Assembly: GCF_028292365.1 (NCBI RefSeq)
Contig: NZ_JAQGMM010000283.1
Coordinates: 1 to 64,000 of the forward strand
Length of the DNA stretch: 64,000 nucleotides
Origin: Caballeronia sp.
GTDB taxonomy: Bacteria; Pseudomonadota; Gammaproteobacteria; Burkholderiales; Burkholderiaceae
Reading direction: 5' to 3'
Shown: in pieces, positions 1 through 9,579 of the stretch
How positions within the stretch are numbered: position 1 is the stretch's first letter
How the letters are laid out: each line of letters opens with the position of its first letter
Position numbers and translations under genes: made by a program
Notes under the pieces: model-generated
Database searches by the model: none
What the model was told of the DNA's origin: nothing
Seen by the model: only the letters and a program-made list of their open reading frames with translations

Positions 1-367
1 TACGGAAGCGGTTCTCGGACGCGCCCGCGGTCACGGTCGGGAAGAAGCCTGCGCGCTGATAGTCAACGAACGCGCGAGCTTGCTGCAACTGCGCGACCGC
101 TTTCTTTACGGTCTGGTTCGATACATCAATACGGCTTTCGAGTTCGTTCAACGTTGGGTCACCAAAGACGGTCCACCATGGGCCACGCGACTGGGTATCC
201 GCGGGCGTGGCGGGCGCCCAACCCGCAGTGCCGGCATAGTGCGCCGGTACGGTGAGGTCCGGCTTGTGGTAAGCAGGCAAGGTGGAGCAAGCGCTGAGTG
301 CGACGCCCAGGCAGATGACCAACGTCTTGCGGGCGAGGGCGGAGGGTGATATGAGCGTAAGCGGCAT
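1..367 (-). CDS. RND efflux outer-membrane factor lipoprotein (NodT/OprM-like), 3' part outside window
   Basis: This is the N-terminal 122 residues of an outer-membrane channel protein for a tripartite efflux pump; the rest lies beyond the left edge. I read it on the minus strand from an ATG whose complement is at 365-367; the ORF track misses it because it has no stop inside the window. Residues 13-27 form a lipoprotein signal ending in 'ALSAC', and 'GPWWTVFGDPTLNELESR' is typical of the NodT/OprM family N-terminus. It starts 11 bases after the adaptor gene stop, so it is the last gene of the permease-adaptor-channel operon. In the family the protein is acylated, trimerises in the outer membrane and forms the exit duct. 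Confident as to family; substrate unknown. Confidence 0.88.
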   Translation of the reverse strand, partial: MPLTLISPSALARKTLVICLGVALSACSTLPAYHKPDLTVPAHYAGTAGWAPATPADTQSRGPWWTVFGDPTLNELESRIDVSNQTVKKAVAQLQQARAFVDYQRAGFFPTVTAGASENRFR

Positions 368-378
368 GAGCACGATCC

Positions 379-1584
379 TCAGGAAGCGGACGAAACGATC
401 TGCACCGGCTCGCCTGGGCTGATCGCGTCACCCGGATTGTCGATGACCCGGTCGGTTGCTGTGAGCCCGGTCGTGACTTCCACGTGGGTGCCGAAATCCC
501 GCCCAATGGTTACTGTCTTGAGGGCGGTTTTACCCGTACTGTCGACCACCGCAACGGTCACGCCATTGGGTCTGAACAGGAGCGCGCTCACCGGCAGGTC
601 GAGTGCGGGGCTGGCGTTCTGCAGCGCCAGATGTACCTGTGCATAGGCGCCTGGCAGCAGCGCGCCGTCGCGATTGTCGACATCGACTTCGACATGCATC
701 GTGCGGCTGACCGGATCGATCGCGCCGGCGCTGCGTGCGACTTTCGCGGCAAATCGCCTGCCCGGATATTGCTGCACACTCAGATAGACCTCGGTGCCCG
801 GCGTGACGTAGGGCGCGTCGTTTTGCGGCACATCGACGAACACTCGCAACGTGTCCGTCTGCTCCACATGAAAGAGTTCACCAGGCAGGGCGGCCAGACC
901 CGGCGAACCGCCCGCCGTGACGAGCGCGCCCACGTCCACGTTGCGCGCTGTCACCACGCCGTCGAAGGGTGCGCTTACCTTCTCGTACGACACCAGCTCT
1001 GAGAGGCGCTGCACATTGGCCTGTGCGGACTGCAGCATGGCGCGTTTCGCTTCCATGTCGCTGACCTTCGTGTCGGTGTCCTGTTGCGAGACCGACTGCG
1101 TCTTCAGCATGTCCTGCCAGCGTTGCGCGCTGACCTTCGAATAGTTGAAATTGGCTTGCGCCGTTGCTGCGTCGGCGCGAGCCTGCTGAAGCTGTGCATC
1201 GAGTTCCGGTGTCTGGATGACAGCCAGCGTTTGCCCTGCCTTCACCCTGGCGCCAATGTCGGCGTACCAGTGCTCGAGATAACCGCTTGTACGAGCGTAG
1301 ATCGAGGCATCGGCGTAGGGCATCACCGAGCCGGGCAGCAGGAGTTCCTCAATCGCAGGCGCATTGCGCGGCTTGATGACCGAGACGCTTAGCGCATGCT
1401 GTGCAGCGGCTTGCGAGGTCAGCGCGGTACTGGCTTGTAGTCGCGGAACAATGCCAATCACAAGCAACGCGGCAGCAATGGCGCCGAATGCCAGCGGCAT
1501 CATGAAGCGTCGCCGGATGGCGGCCTCGGCGGTCGTCTTATCAGCCAGCACCGCTGGTTCGTGCGTGTCGTTACGATGGTTCAT
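379..1584 (-). CDS. RND efflux periplasmic adaptor (membrane fusion protein)
   Basis: This 401-aa protein is the periplasmic adaptor joining the inner-membrane RND pump to the outer-membrane channel. An N-terminal hydrophobic segment (about residues 30-50) follows a short basic cytoplasmic tail, so it is probably anchored in the inner membrane. The first half of a lipoyl-like domain contains 'GYLEHWYADIGARVKAGQTL'. A coiled-coil hairpin follows (about 125-190, rich in Gln, Ala and Asp), then the second lipoyl half ('YEKVSAPFDGVVTARNVDVG') and beta-barrel and membrane-proximal domains. It lies 23 bases after the permease stop. Length and domain order are normal for HlyD_D23/MFP proteins. Substrate cannot be inferred. 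Confidence 0.93.
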   Translation of the reverse strand: MNHRNDTHEPAVLADKTTAEAAIRRRFMMPLAFGAIAAALLVIGIVPRLQASTALTSQAAAQHALSVSVIKPRNAPAIEELLLPGSVMPYADASIYARTSGYLEHWYADIGARVKAGQTLAVIQTPELDAQLQQARADAATAQANFNYSKVSAQRWQDMLKTQSVSQQDTDTKVSDMEAKRAMLQSAQANVQRLSELVSYEKVSAPFDGVVTARNVDVGALVTAGGSPGLAALPGELFHVEQTDTLRVFVDVPQNDAPYVTPGTEVYLSVQQYPGRRFAAKVARSAGAIDPVSRTMHVEVDVDNRDGALLPGAYAQVHLALQNASPALDLPVSALLFRPNGVTVAVVDSTGKTALKTVTIGRDFGTHVEVTTGLTATDRVIDNPGDAISPGEPVQIVSSAS

Positions 1585-1607
1585 GGTCTATGCTCGTTTA
1601 AAGGCAG

Positions 1608-4600
1608 TCACTGAATTGCCGGAGTGGTTTGCGCCGCTGCCGCTTTACTCATACGGCGCTTTTCGATCCACGCGTGGACCATGCCGAATACGACCGGGAC
1701 GAATAGCAGGGTGGCGACCGTGCCGATCGCCAGGCCACCGATCACGGCACGCCCGAGCGGCGCATTCTGTTCGCCGCCGTCACCCAGGCCGAGCGCCATC
1801 GGCAACATGCCGATCAACATCGCGAGCGCGGTCATCAGCACGGGCCGGAAGCGGTTGAAGCCGGCTTCGAGGGCCGCGGTCAGCGGCGGCGCCCCGCCTT
1901 GCAACATCTCGCGCGCGGTGTTGATGACAAGAATGCTGTTGGCCGTTGCAATGCCGATGCACAGGATCGTGCCTGTGAGCGCCGGCACGCTCAGCGTGGT
2001 ATGCGTGGCGAAGAGCATCCACGCGATGCCCGCCAGTGACGCGGGCAAGCCGCTGATGATGATCAACGGGTCGATCCACGACTGGAAGTTCACGACCATC
2101 AGCAGGTAGACCAGCGCGATGGCGAATGCGAGTCCCAGTCCCAGGCCGCTAAACGATTCATTCATCGACTGCACCTGGCCGCGAATGACGATCGACGCGC
2201 CGGCGGGAAGCTGTGCCTGTGCCTGGTCCACGAGCCGGGTCACGTCCGACGCCACGCCGCCCAGGTCGCGTCCTTGCGCTGAAGCGAATATATCGAGCAC
2301 GGGCTGCACGTTGTAGTGCGAGATCACGGCCTGTTGCGAGCCGCGCGACATCGTGCCCAATGAACCCAACAGGCTTTGCGGCGAAGAGGAAGCCGCGTCC
2401 TTCGTCAGCGGTACATTCGCCAGGGTCTGCAGCGAATGAATATCGTATTGCGGCACTTCAGTCATCAACGGATAACTCACGCCGTTCTTCGGATCGAGCC
2501 AGAAGTTAGGCGTTGTCTGCGAGCTGCCCGACAGCGCGATCAGCAGGTTTTGCGCAACATCACGTTGCGTGAGGCCGGCTTGCATCGCCTTGGTCCGATC
2601 TACGTTGATGTTGATCGCGGGTTCGTCGCCGGGCTGCTGAATCCGGGCATCGACGAGGCCACGCACGCTCCTCAGCTTCGCCAGCAGGTTGTTCGCCACC
2701 ACGCGGTTCTGATCGAGCTTGTTGCCGACGATCTGGATGTCGATCGGTGCGGGGAGGCCGAAGTTCAGGATCTGGCTGACGATATCCGCCGGGAGGAACG
2801 CGAAGGTCGTGCCGGGGAACGAAGCGGTCAGTACGTTGCGCAGTTTTGCGACATAGTCCGCTGTGGGCGCGTGTCCTTTCTTTAACGTGATCATGATGTC
2901 GGCGTCTCCCGATCCGACCGGCGCTGACGAGTCATAGGTCAGGTTGATCCCACTTACCGGCACGCCAATGTTATCGAGCAACGCGGCCTCGTCCGACTTT
3001 GGAATGACTGTGCGGATCTTCGCTTCGACTTCGTCCGCGAGACGCGCGGTCTGTTCGATCCTTGTGCCGGTGGGGGCGCGCATGTGAAGGCGGATTTCGC
3101 CGGTATCGACAGCCGGGAAGAAGTCTCGGCCTGTGAAGGGCACGAGCGCGAACGACCCCACGCAGAGCAGCATGAACACCAGCAGAAAGCGGTGGCGGCT
3201 TTCAATCGCGCGGGTGAGCGTCGCCTTGTAGCCGTGGCGCAATGCTTCGAAGCGACGTTCGAAGCCAGCCTGGAATCGCATCAGGAAAGCGAACGGTCCG
3301 CGTGCCGGCCTGCCGTCTTTCGACGGCATTTTCATCAGGTACATCGCGAGGGTCGGAATCAGCGTGCGCGAGAAGAAGTAGGACGCGCACATCGCAAACA
3401 CAACGGCTTCAGCCAGCGGTACAAACAGATATCGCGCGACCCCTGAGAGGAGGAACATCGGCACGAACACGATGCAGATAGAGAGCGTTGAAACGAAGGT
3501 CGGGACCGCGATTTCGCCCGATCCGTTGAGAATGGCGTCGTGTAGAAGCGCCCCTCGTTCCAGATGGTGGGTGATATTTTCGATAGCAACCGTCGCGTCG
3601 TCGACGAGGATCCCGACCGCCAGCGCCAGCCCCCCGAGGGTCATGATGTTGATGGTTTGCCCGAGCGCGGATAGCGCGATCAGCGAGGTTAGTACCGAGA
3701 GAGGAATGGTGACGGCAATGATCAGCGTTGCGCGCCAACTGCCGAGGAACAGCAGGATCATCAACGCAGTCAGGCATGCCGCGATCAACGCTTCCCGCAC
3801 GACGCCGGTCACGGCCGACTTCACGAATACCGACTGATCGGAAAGCGCCGTGATGTGCAGCGCCTTCGGCAGGCCTGCTGAGATTTTCGGCAGCATGGAC
3901 TTGATCTGTCCGATGATTGTCAGCGTCGACGTGCTACCCGTCTTTTCCACGGTGAGCAGCGCGGCGCGCTTGCCGTCGCTGCGCACGATGTTGGTTTGCG
4001 GCGCATACCCGTCACGCACCTGCGCGACGTCCCGTACATAGACCACGCCGCCTTTGACCGTCTTGATCGGCAAGTTGTTGAGCGCTGCGACGCTGTCCGT
4101 GCTCCCGTTCATCTGCACGTTGTATTCACGTGCGCCGATCTTCGCCGTGCCACCGGGCAGGATCAGGTTCTGCGCATTGACGGCATTGACCACATCGCTG
4201 GGCGACAAGCCTTTGGCCTGCAATGCGCGCGGATCAATGTCGATCATGATCTGGCGGATCTTGCCGCCGAAGGGCAGCGGTACGGCCGCGCCCTGCACCG
4301 TGGCAAGCTGCGTGCGTATGAAGCTGTTACCCAGGTCGTAGAGCGTTTGCTCGGGCAGCGTATTGCTCGACAGCCCCAGTTGCAGGATAGGGACGGTCGA
4401 CGCGTTGTACGTAATGATGTTCGGCGGCAGCGTGCCCGGCGGCAGCACGCGCAGAATGGACTCGGAATTCGAGCCGGCTTCGGCAATGGCGCGGTTGATG
4501 TCCGCGCCGGGATGAAAGAATATCTTGATGACCGAGACGCCGTTCAGCGACTGCGATTCAATATGTTCGATATCTTCAACATCGGAAGTCAGCGCGCGTT

Positions 4601-4802
4601 CATAGTTCGACGTGATCCGATTCGCCATGTCCTCCGCGGAGAAGCCGTTAAACGACCAGACGACGCTGACCACCGGAATATTGATATTGGGAAAAATATC
4701 CGTAGGTGTACGCATGATGGCGAGCGGTCCGATCAGGAACAGCAGGATCGCAAGCACGATGAAGGTATAGGGCCTGCGCAGGGCCAGTCTGACAATCCAC
4801 AT
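1608..4802 (-). CDS. RND efflux permease (AcrB/MexF superfamily)
   Basis: This 1064-aa inner-membrane protein is the proton-driven drug/proton antiporter of the efflux system. It has the usual RND layout: TM1 at the very N-terminus, a first large periplasmic loop to about residue 335, TM2-TM6, a long cytoplasmic linker, TM7 near residue 540, a second periplasmic loop and TM8-TM12. 'GILVDDATVAIENI' in TM4 carries the paired acidic residues expected in the proton relay, and 'GKIRQIMIDIDPRALQAKGLS' is a standard porter-domain segment. It is the first gene of a leftward operon with adaptor and channel. The 276-bp gap to the divergent gene on the right should hold the promoter; no regulator gene is adjacent. 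Confidence 0.95.
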   Translation of the reverse strand: MWIVRLALRRPYTFIVLAILLFLIGPLAIMRTPTDIFPNINIPVVSVVWSFNGFSAEDMANRITSNYERALTSDVEDIEHIESQSLNGVSVIKIFFHPGADINRAIAEAGSNSESILRVLPPGTLPPNIITYNASTVPILQLGLSSNTLPEQTLYDLGNSFIRTQLATVQGAAVPLPFGGKIRQIMIDIDPRALQAKGLSPSDVVNAVNAQNLILPGGTAKIGAREYNVQMNGSTDSVAALNNLPIKTVKGGVVYVRDVAQVRDGYAPQTNIVRSDGKRAALLTVEKTGSTSTLTIIGQIKSMLPKISAGLPKALHITALSDQSVFVKSAVTGVVREALIAACLTALMILLFLGSWRATLIIAVTIPLSVLTSLIALSALGQTINIMTLGGLALAVGILVDDATVAIENITHHLERGALLHDAILNGSGEIAVPTFVSTLSICIVFVPMFLLSGVARYLFVPLAEAVVFAMCASYFFSRTLIPTLAMYLMKMPSKDGRPARGPFAFLMRFQAGFERRFEALRHGYKATLTRAIESRHRFLLVFMLLCVGSFALVPFTGRDFFPAVDTGEIRLHMRAPTGTRIEQTARLADEVEAKIRTVIPKSDEAALLDNIGVPVSGINLTYDSSAPVGSGDADIMITLKKGHAPTADYVAKLRNVLTASFPGTTFAFLPADIVSQILNFGLPAPIDIQIVGNKLDQNRVVANNLLAKLRSVRGLVDARIQQPGDEPAININVDRTKAMQAGLTQRDVAQNLLIALSGSSQTTPNFWLDPKNGVSYPLMTEVPQYDIHSLQTLANVPLTKDAASSSPQSLLGSLGTMSRGSQQAVISHYNVQPVLDIFASAQGRDLGGVASDVTRLVDQAQAQLPAGASIVIRGQVQSMNESFSGLGLGLAFAIALVYLLMVVNFQSWIDPLIIISGLPASLAGIAWMLFATHTTLSVPALTGTILCIGIATANSILVINTAREMLQGGAPPLTAALEAGFNRFRPVLMTALAMLIGMLPMALGLGDGGEQNAPLGRAVIGGLAIGTVATLLFVPVVFGMVHAWIEKRRMSKAAAAQTTPAIQ

Positions 4803-5078
4803 TGGAAATTCCCGGAAGATAAGCCGCGTTTGAAAGCGGAGACTTCGAAACGTGCGGTCAGTGTGACGATCCGGTCTTTACCCGGTACTGACGGCAAGGT
4901 TACAAAGTTGTTATCTTCGAATGCCGGGGTGTGCAATATGACGATCTTGTCATCTGGGCGTCAGCTTCGAGTCAGTGCATGCCGTGCAGAATGAAGTTGC
5001 TTACCGTCTCTTACCGGACGATGAAGCATGGGCTTCATTCATTGAGAGTGAAGCCACTTTTCAAAGAGGCTACCCGTC

Positions 5079-5384
5079 ATGAAAACACTGATCTGCACAA
5101 CACTTGCCCTGGTCCTGGCTGCTCCCGCCATCTCGTTCGCCCAAACCACGGATCAGCCCGTGACGCGTGCCCAGGTGCGCGCCGATCTCATCCAGGTCGA
5201 GAACGCGGGATGGCGCCCGAACTCGCAGGACGCTTTCTATCCGGCTGATATTCAGGCTGCTGAAGCTCGCGTGCATTCAGGAAACACCACCACCGGTTAC
5301 GGCGGAGCCACGGAAAATGGAACGTCAATGTCGCAGCCATCCACCAGCGGAGCCGTGGTGGCCCCCATGTATAAGGGGCAGTGA
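5079..5384 (+). CDS. DUF4148 secreted protein
   Basis: This 101-aa protein has a clear Sec signal peptide (residues 1-21, ending 'ISFAQ'). The mature part contains 'VTRAQVRADLIQVENAGWRP', the core of the DUF4148 family, which is expanded in Burkholderiaceae and usually encodes small periplasmic proteins of unknown function. The tail is low-complexity Ser/Thr/Gly. 'GAGG' precedes the ATG at a normal distance. It stands alone, divergent from the efflux operon and convergent with glpF. Family assignment is from motif recognition; no function is known. Confidence 0.85.
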   Translation: MKTLICTTLALVLAAPAISFAQTTDQPVTRAQVRADLIQVENAGWRPNSQDAFYPADIQAAEARVHSGNTTTGYGGATENGTSMSQPSTSGAVVAPMYKGQ

Positions 5385-5547
5385 TTCAGGGACAGTGATT
5401 CGGACGGTGGTGTAGAGACTGCTGGCGGGCGGCTTGATTAGCTGGATTGCGTAGTGCATCTAAGCGGGTATCCCCCGCGAATGAGGGAAGTTGCGGCCGC
5501 TGACAGAAACACCGGCGGAGACAACAGCATTGAACGCGATATTGAGC

Positions 5548-5585
5548 GGCCAAGCACCGGACTAACCAACGTCCGGCGCTTGGCC
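5548..5585. terminator. Strong hairpin between convergent genes
   Basis: Arms GGCCAAGC-A-CCGGAC and GTCCGG-C-GCTTGGCC flank an 8-base loop, giving 14 paired bases with one A/C mismatch. It sits between the DUF4148 gene (plus) and glpF (minus). No T-run follows on either strand, so it is either a bidirectional terminator of the T-poor kind or an mRNA-stabilising stem. Confidence 0.5.
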
Positions 5586-5623
5586 GTTGCCTGAGTTTGG
5601 CGCTAAGTCAGCTATACAACCCA

Positions 5624-6484
5624 TCAGATGCGCTGTCCTTCCTCACAGTTCTCACCATTGACCCCCGCTTGCAACGCGCGCACGCGCGCTGGCAGGAAAG
5701 GATGGATCAACAGTTGGTAAGCGCCGCCACCAATCACGCCGCCTATCAACGGGGCGACCACCGGAATCCACCAGTAGTTGTCCGGTGAAGGCAGCGCGGA
5801 CGAACCCCAGCCAGCAAAGTATGCAAACAAACGCGGGCCAAGATCGCGGGCCGGATTCATTGCCCAGGCTTCCAGATAGCCCATCGACGATCCAAGGATT
5901 GCCACCAGGAACCCGATCATGAGCGCGCCCGCATTTGCCTGGGGCGCCATTTCGTTGAACTGCTCGGTGATCGCGAAAATCCCGAACAAGAGAAACGCCG
6001 TCAGAATGACTTCATCGGAGAACGCGTGCATGGGGGTGATGGCCAGGCCCGGATGCGTGAAGAACACGCCCGCTGCGCCGCCGTCCGCCCGTGACAGATG
6101 ATGAACCAGGTTGTAATGGTCGATCACCGGCCCGAACAGCGCATAAACAATGACGGCGCCCAGAATGCCGCCAACGAGTTGCGCCACCCAGTAGGGCAAC
6201 ACTTTCTTCCACGAGAAACCGCGGAACAACGCGAGGGCCAGTGTCACCGCAGGATTGGCATGGGTGCCCGAAATAGAGCCGGTCACATAAATGGCGAGCG
6301 TCACCGCCAGGCCCCACGACATGCAGACACCCCAGTAGGCATTCACATACGGGCTGGGATCGTACAGCACATACATGCACGCCACTGAATCACCGAACGC
6401 GATGATGATGAGGACGGCGATAGCCTCGGATATGAGTTCGCCGACAAATTGCCTGCCGGCAGGTTTTGCAATAGCTGATGGCAT
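5624..6484 (-). CDS. glpF: Glycerol uptake facilitator, aquaglyceroporin
   Basis: This 286-aa inner-membrane channel lets glycerol diffuse into the cell. It has six transmembrane helices and the two half-helix signatures 'GTHANPAVT' and 'AMNPARDLGPR'. The Asp after the second NPAR marks glycerol facilitators rather than water-specific aquaporins. The start ATG has 'AGGAA' about nine bases upstream. It lies 104 bases after glpK on the same strand, so the order is glpK-glpF, the reverse of E. coli. No glpD or glpR is nearby. Confident. Confidence 0.93.
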   Translation of the reverse strand: MPSAIAKPAGRQFVGELISEAIAVLIIIAFGDSVACMYVLYDPSPYVNAYWGVCMSWGLAVTLAIYVTGSISGTHANPAVTLALALFRGFSWKKVLPYWVAQLVGGILGAVIVYALFGPVIDHYNLVHHLSRADGGAAGVFFTHPGLAITPMHAFSDEVILTAFLLFGIFAITEQFNEMAPQANAGALMIGFLVAILGSSMGYLEAWAMNPARDLGPRLFAYFAGWGSSALPSPDNYWWIPVVAPLIGGVIGGGAYQLLIHPFLPARVRALQAGVNGENCEEGQRI

Positions 6485-6588
6485 ACAAAGGATTCCTAAT
6501 AGAAGATCTGCGTTGCAGCAAAGAAGGCCAGGATGCCGCGACGGAGGCTCACGTTGAACGCAAGGTCAACGTGAGTTCAACCCAAGAT

Positions 6589-8088
6589 TCAGATGGCGTC
6601 AGCCCACGCCTTGGCGGCGTTCACCGCCCGTTGCCAGCCGTGCATCTGTCGCTTGACCTCGTCAGCCGCAACATCCGGCGAGAAACGACGGTCCAGCTTC
6701 CATTGGCTTTGCAGTTCATTCACGTCTTTCCAGTAACCCACTGCCAACCCGGCCAGATAAGCCGCTCCCAGTGCAGTGGTTTCGCTGATCTGCGGACGAA
6801 CTACGTCCACACCCAGCATGTCGGCCTGGAATTGCATCAAAAGGTCGTTGGCGACCGCACCGCCGTCCACGCGCAATTCGCCAATGCGGATACCGGAATC
6901 GGCTTCCATGGCTTTCAGTACATCGATTGATTGAAATGCGATGCTTTCCAGCGCCGCTCGTGCAATGTGGCCGGAGGTCGTGCCACGTGTTAGGCCGAAC
7001 AGCGTGCCGCGCGCGCGTGCATTCCAGTGCGGCGCTCCCAGGCCGGCGAAGGCGGGCACCATATAGACGCCATCACTATGCGGCACGCTGCGCGCAAGCG
7101 CTTCGATTTCACTGGCACTCTTGATGATGCCAAGGCCGTCGCGAACCCATTGCACGACAGCACCACCAATAAAGATGCTGCCTTCCAGTGCATAGTTGAC
7201 CTGGTCGCCGATCTGCCATGCGATGGTGGTGACCAGGTTGTTGCGCGATTCGATCGGTTTCTTGCCTGTGTTCATAACGAGGAAACAACCGGTGCCGTAG
7301 GTGTTTTTCACCATGCCGGACTCCGTGCACATCTGGCCGAAGAGGGCGGCATGCTGGTCGCCTGCAATGCCGGCAATCGGAATCTTGGAGGCGAATACCG
7401 TGGTCTTGGTCGGACCGTACACGTCCGACGAGGCACGCACTTCGGGCAGCATGCTGCGCGGAATATCGAGCGCGTCGAGGAGTTCGTCGTCCCACTTGAG
7501 CGTGTGGATATTGAAGAGCATGGTGCGCGACGCATTGGTGACGTCGGTGATATGCAAGCCGTGTTTGGTGAAATTCCATACGAGCCAGCTATCGACCGTA
7601 CCGAAGGCAAGGCGTCCTTGTTTCGCTTTTTCGCGTGCGCCTTCCACGTTGTCGAGGATCCAGCGGATCTTGGTCGCGGAGAAGTAGGAATCAATAGGCA
7701 AGCCCGTCTTGGCACGGACCTTTTCTTCCAGCCCTTGCGCTTTCAACTGGTCGCAGAAGTCGGCGGTGCGACGGTCCTGCCAGACAATGGCGTTATAGAT
7801 CGGCTGGCCGGTTTCGCGATCCCAGACAATGGTGGTTTCGCGTTGGTTGGTAATGCCGATCGCGGCAATAGATGCACCGTTCAGGCCCGCGCGGGTGACG
7901 GCTTCGGCGGCGACGCCAGCCTGGGTCGACCAGATTTCCTGCGGATCGTGCTCGACCCAGCCCGGTTGCGGATAGATCTGGCCAAATTCCTTCTGCGCCA
8001 CTGACACTACGTTGCCCTGGCGATCGAACACCATGGCGCGTGAGCTTGTCGTGCCCTGATCGAGCGCGAGAATGTATTGCTCCTGCAT
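6589..8088 (-). CDS. glpK: Glycerol kinase
   Basis: This cytoplasmic enzyme phosphorylates glycerol to glycerol-3-phosphate with ATP, trapping glycerol that enters through GlpF. The FGGY-kinase fold is clear: the phosphate-binding N-terminus '[15 protein letters not shown]', '[15 protein letters not shown]' and the C-terminal ATPase segment '[16 protein letters not shown]'. I use the ATG at 8088 (499 aa, close to 502 in E. coli) and not the GTG at 8100, because the bases from 8099 to 8093 read GGAGAAG, a ribosome binding site placed for the internal ATG. It is probably co-transcribed with glpF downstream. Confidence 0.96.
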   Translation of the reverse strand: MQEQYILALDQGTTSSRAMVFDRQGNVVSVAQKEFGQIYPQPGWVEHDPQEIWSTQAGVAAEAVTRAGLNGASIAAIGITNQRETTIVWDRETGQPIYNAIVWQDRRTADFCDQLKAQGLEEKVRAKTGLPIDSYFSATKIRWILDNVEGAREKAKQGRLAFGTVDSWLVWNFTKHGLHITDVTNASRTMLFNIHTLKWDDELLDALDIPRSMLPEVRASSDVYGPTKTTVFASKIPIAGIAGDQHAALFGQMCTESGMVKNTYGTGCFLVMNTGKKPIESRNNLVTTIAWQIGDQVNYALEGSIFIGGAVVQWVRDGLGIIKSASEIEALARSVPHSDGVYMVPAFAGLGAPHWNARARGTLFGLTRGTTSGHIARAALESIAFQSIDVLKAMEADSGIRIGELRVDGGAVANDLLMQFQADMLGVDVVRPQISETTALGAAYLAGLAVGYWKDVNELQSQWKLDRRFSPDVAADEVKRQMHGWQRAVNAAKAWADAI

Positions 8089-9002
8089 TGTCTTCTCCAC
8101 TGGTTTTTAGATGGATCGCCGCTTTGTGCATGATGCCTTGCGACGTTGCTGACTTCTTGTTTTGACTGCAGCTTCGGTGAGACAGGCGCTTCTACGAATA
8201 TTACGTTTTGATTGCGTCGTTAGATCCGGCTAGCCGCGTCGTGCGATTTCATGCGGTTGAAGTTAGGCCCGCCAAGAGACGGGGTGTAGGCGTGGGTTCA
8301 TCCGCAACCATCGCCTGTTTCATTGAGTGCCGGATGTTTACCTGTGCCGCAGGGGTTCAAGGCGGTCATCACATTCCGCCCCAATCCCGCCCGTGCGAGT
8401 CGCTGGTGGTCGATCCGATGGACCGCGCAGCCGAGTGGAAAGAAACTCGCTCTGTTCGCAAAAGAACACCACCCAAGGCGCATCCCGCGATATCACACAT
8501 GGTGCCGGCTTAACCATTATCTCCGTTCCATGCCCGACAGATAGGCTATTGCGTCCTGAACCTCTTCAGTTTCTCATGTCAATTAGGAAAATCTATCGAA
8601 CCGATAATGTTCGAATTCGAATCCTAGTGAACAAAATCGAAAATGTAAAGGCGCATTTATGGCAAGCTGAGAGGGGCGAGCAACGCATCGGGGTTAGTAG
8701 AAAACCTCGAAACGGCACCAGTAAAAGTTTTGAAAGTTCGAAAGAGAACGGACATGGCTGGCAATAGCGCCCGCAATGGGGGTGACGCTGGAAGCGGAAG
8801 TTTGGATGTGGCGACGCCACGGTTTCTTGGGCGTGCAAGCTGCGCAGCGGCGTTCACACCTGCCATCGAATCACGATTGTTTGTACGGGGCAGCTAAAGG
8901 TATCGGGTAACCCGGCAATAATTTACGGGTGCAGGTAGAGTGAAACACCGCGACTAAAGTTCGTCGCGGCTGATGCGACGTCGAAAAAAATTGAGGCCAA
9001 CC
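8089..9002. other. 914-bp intergenic region upstream of glpK
   Basis: Several ORFs of 60-150 codons exist here on both strands, but none has a protein-like composition, a good ribosome binding site or a recognisable domain, so I annotate no gene. The region should hold the glpK promoter and, at the right end, the promoter of the secreted protein at 9003. The part from about 8560 to 8680 is AT-richer than its surroundings and carries nested palindromes (separate entry). Confidence 0.5.
8596..8621. promoter_or_regulatory. Nested TTCGAA-type palindromes, possible operator
   Basis: TCGAAC and GTTCGA form an inverted repeat with a 7-base spacer (8596-8614), overlapping a perfect 12-base palindrome TTCGAATTCGAA (8610-8621). 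GTTCGA-containing palindromes are typical of GlpR (DeoR-family) operators, which would fit glpK, but the site is about 500 bases upstream of the start codon. The assignment is tentative. Confidence 0.3.
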
Positions 9003-9461
9003 ATGCGGGTCACCAGACAGGTCACCAAGCTTATTCGAATTGTCACCGTGTTCGCGCTCGCGCCCTACGGGATGTTGTCGACACCTGCACATGCAAGCGC
9101 GGTAGAAGAACAGCTCGATTGCAAATCGACGGGCCATGTGTTTATCAGCGCGCTGATGAACAGTGGCGAAATACAGTCCAAGCCCATGCATGTCGAGAAG
9201 AATTCAGTCAACGCATTCAGGCCCGCCCATGGCGTGAAGCTCACCGCGTTTGAATTCCCGGTCTTTGTAGTGCTCGGCTATGAGAAGGATGATCCGCTCT
9301 TCAAGCCTGGCAAGGGAGATCCCGTCGGGGACTGGGCTTACGGCGTAGTGGTGACAGGCGGGTCTGACGACGTCAAGGACCGCCTGCGTCAAATGGGCAG
9401 CGACGCTATCGTTCGCGAAGTCACGCCGGTGATGACGGCGATTCTTTGTAAGGCCCATTGA
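9003..9461 (+). CDS. Hypothetical secreted protein
   Basis: I do not recognise the family. The track starts at 8973, but TGAGG six bases before the ATG at 9003 supports the shorter 152-aa form, which then begins with a normal Sec signal peptide (basic N-terminus, hydrophobic core, cleavage after 'PAHA' near residue 31). The mature part is about 120 residues with two Cys, one near the start ('LDCKSTG') and one near the end ('ILCKAH'), which could form a disulfide. Alternating hydrophobic segments suggest a small beta-rich periplasmic fold. It is monocistronic and convergent with the Bcr/CflA gene. Confidence 0.65.
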   Translation: MRVTRQVTKLIRIVTVFALAPYGMLSTPAHASAVEEQLDCKSTGHVFISALMNSGEIQSKPMHVEKNSVNAFRPAHGVKLTAFEFPVFVVLGYEKDDPLFKPGKGDPVGDWAYGVVVTGGSDDVKDRLRQMGSDAIVREVTPVMTAILCKAH

Positions 9462-9579
9462 AGGGCGAAAACGAAGGGCGCGTGGACAAGACCCCATGGC
9501 ACCGCTCGTCATGCCTGCCTTATGCCGGTGCATGGAGGGACTTCGGTACCGCTATCTCCACTCAATGCCGCATGGGTCT

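Noticed and set aside
3996-4994. 332-codon plus-strand ORF
   Set aside because: It is antisense to the RND permease and has Arg/Asp-rich composition typical of a shadow frame in high-GC DNA.
7027-8004. 325-codon plus-strand ORF
   Set aside because: Antisense shadow of glpK.
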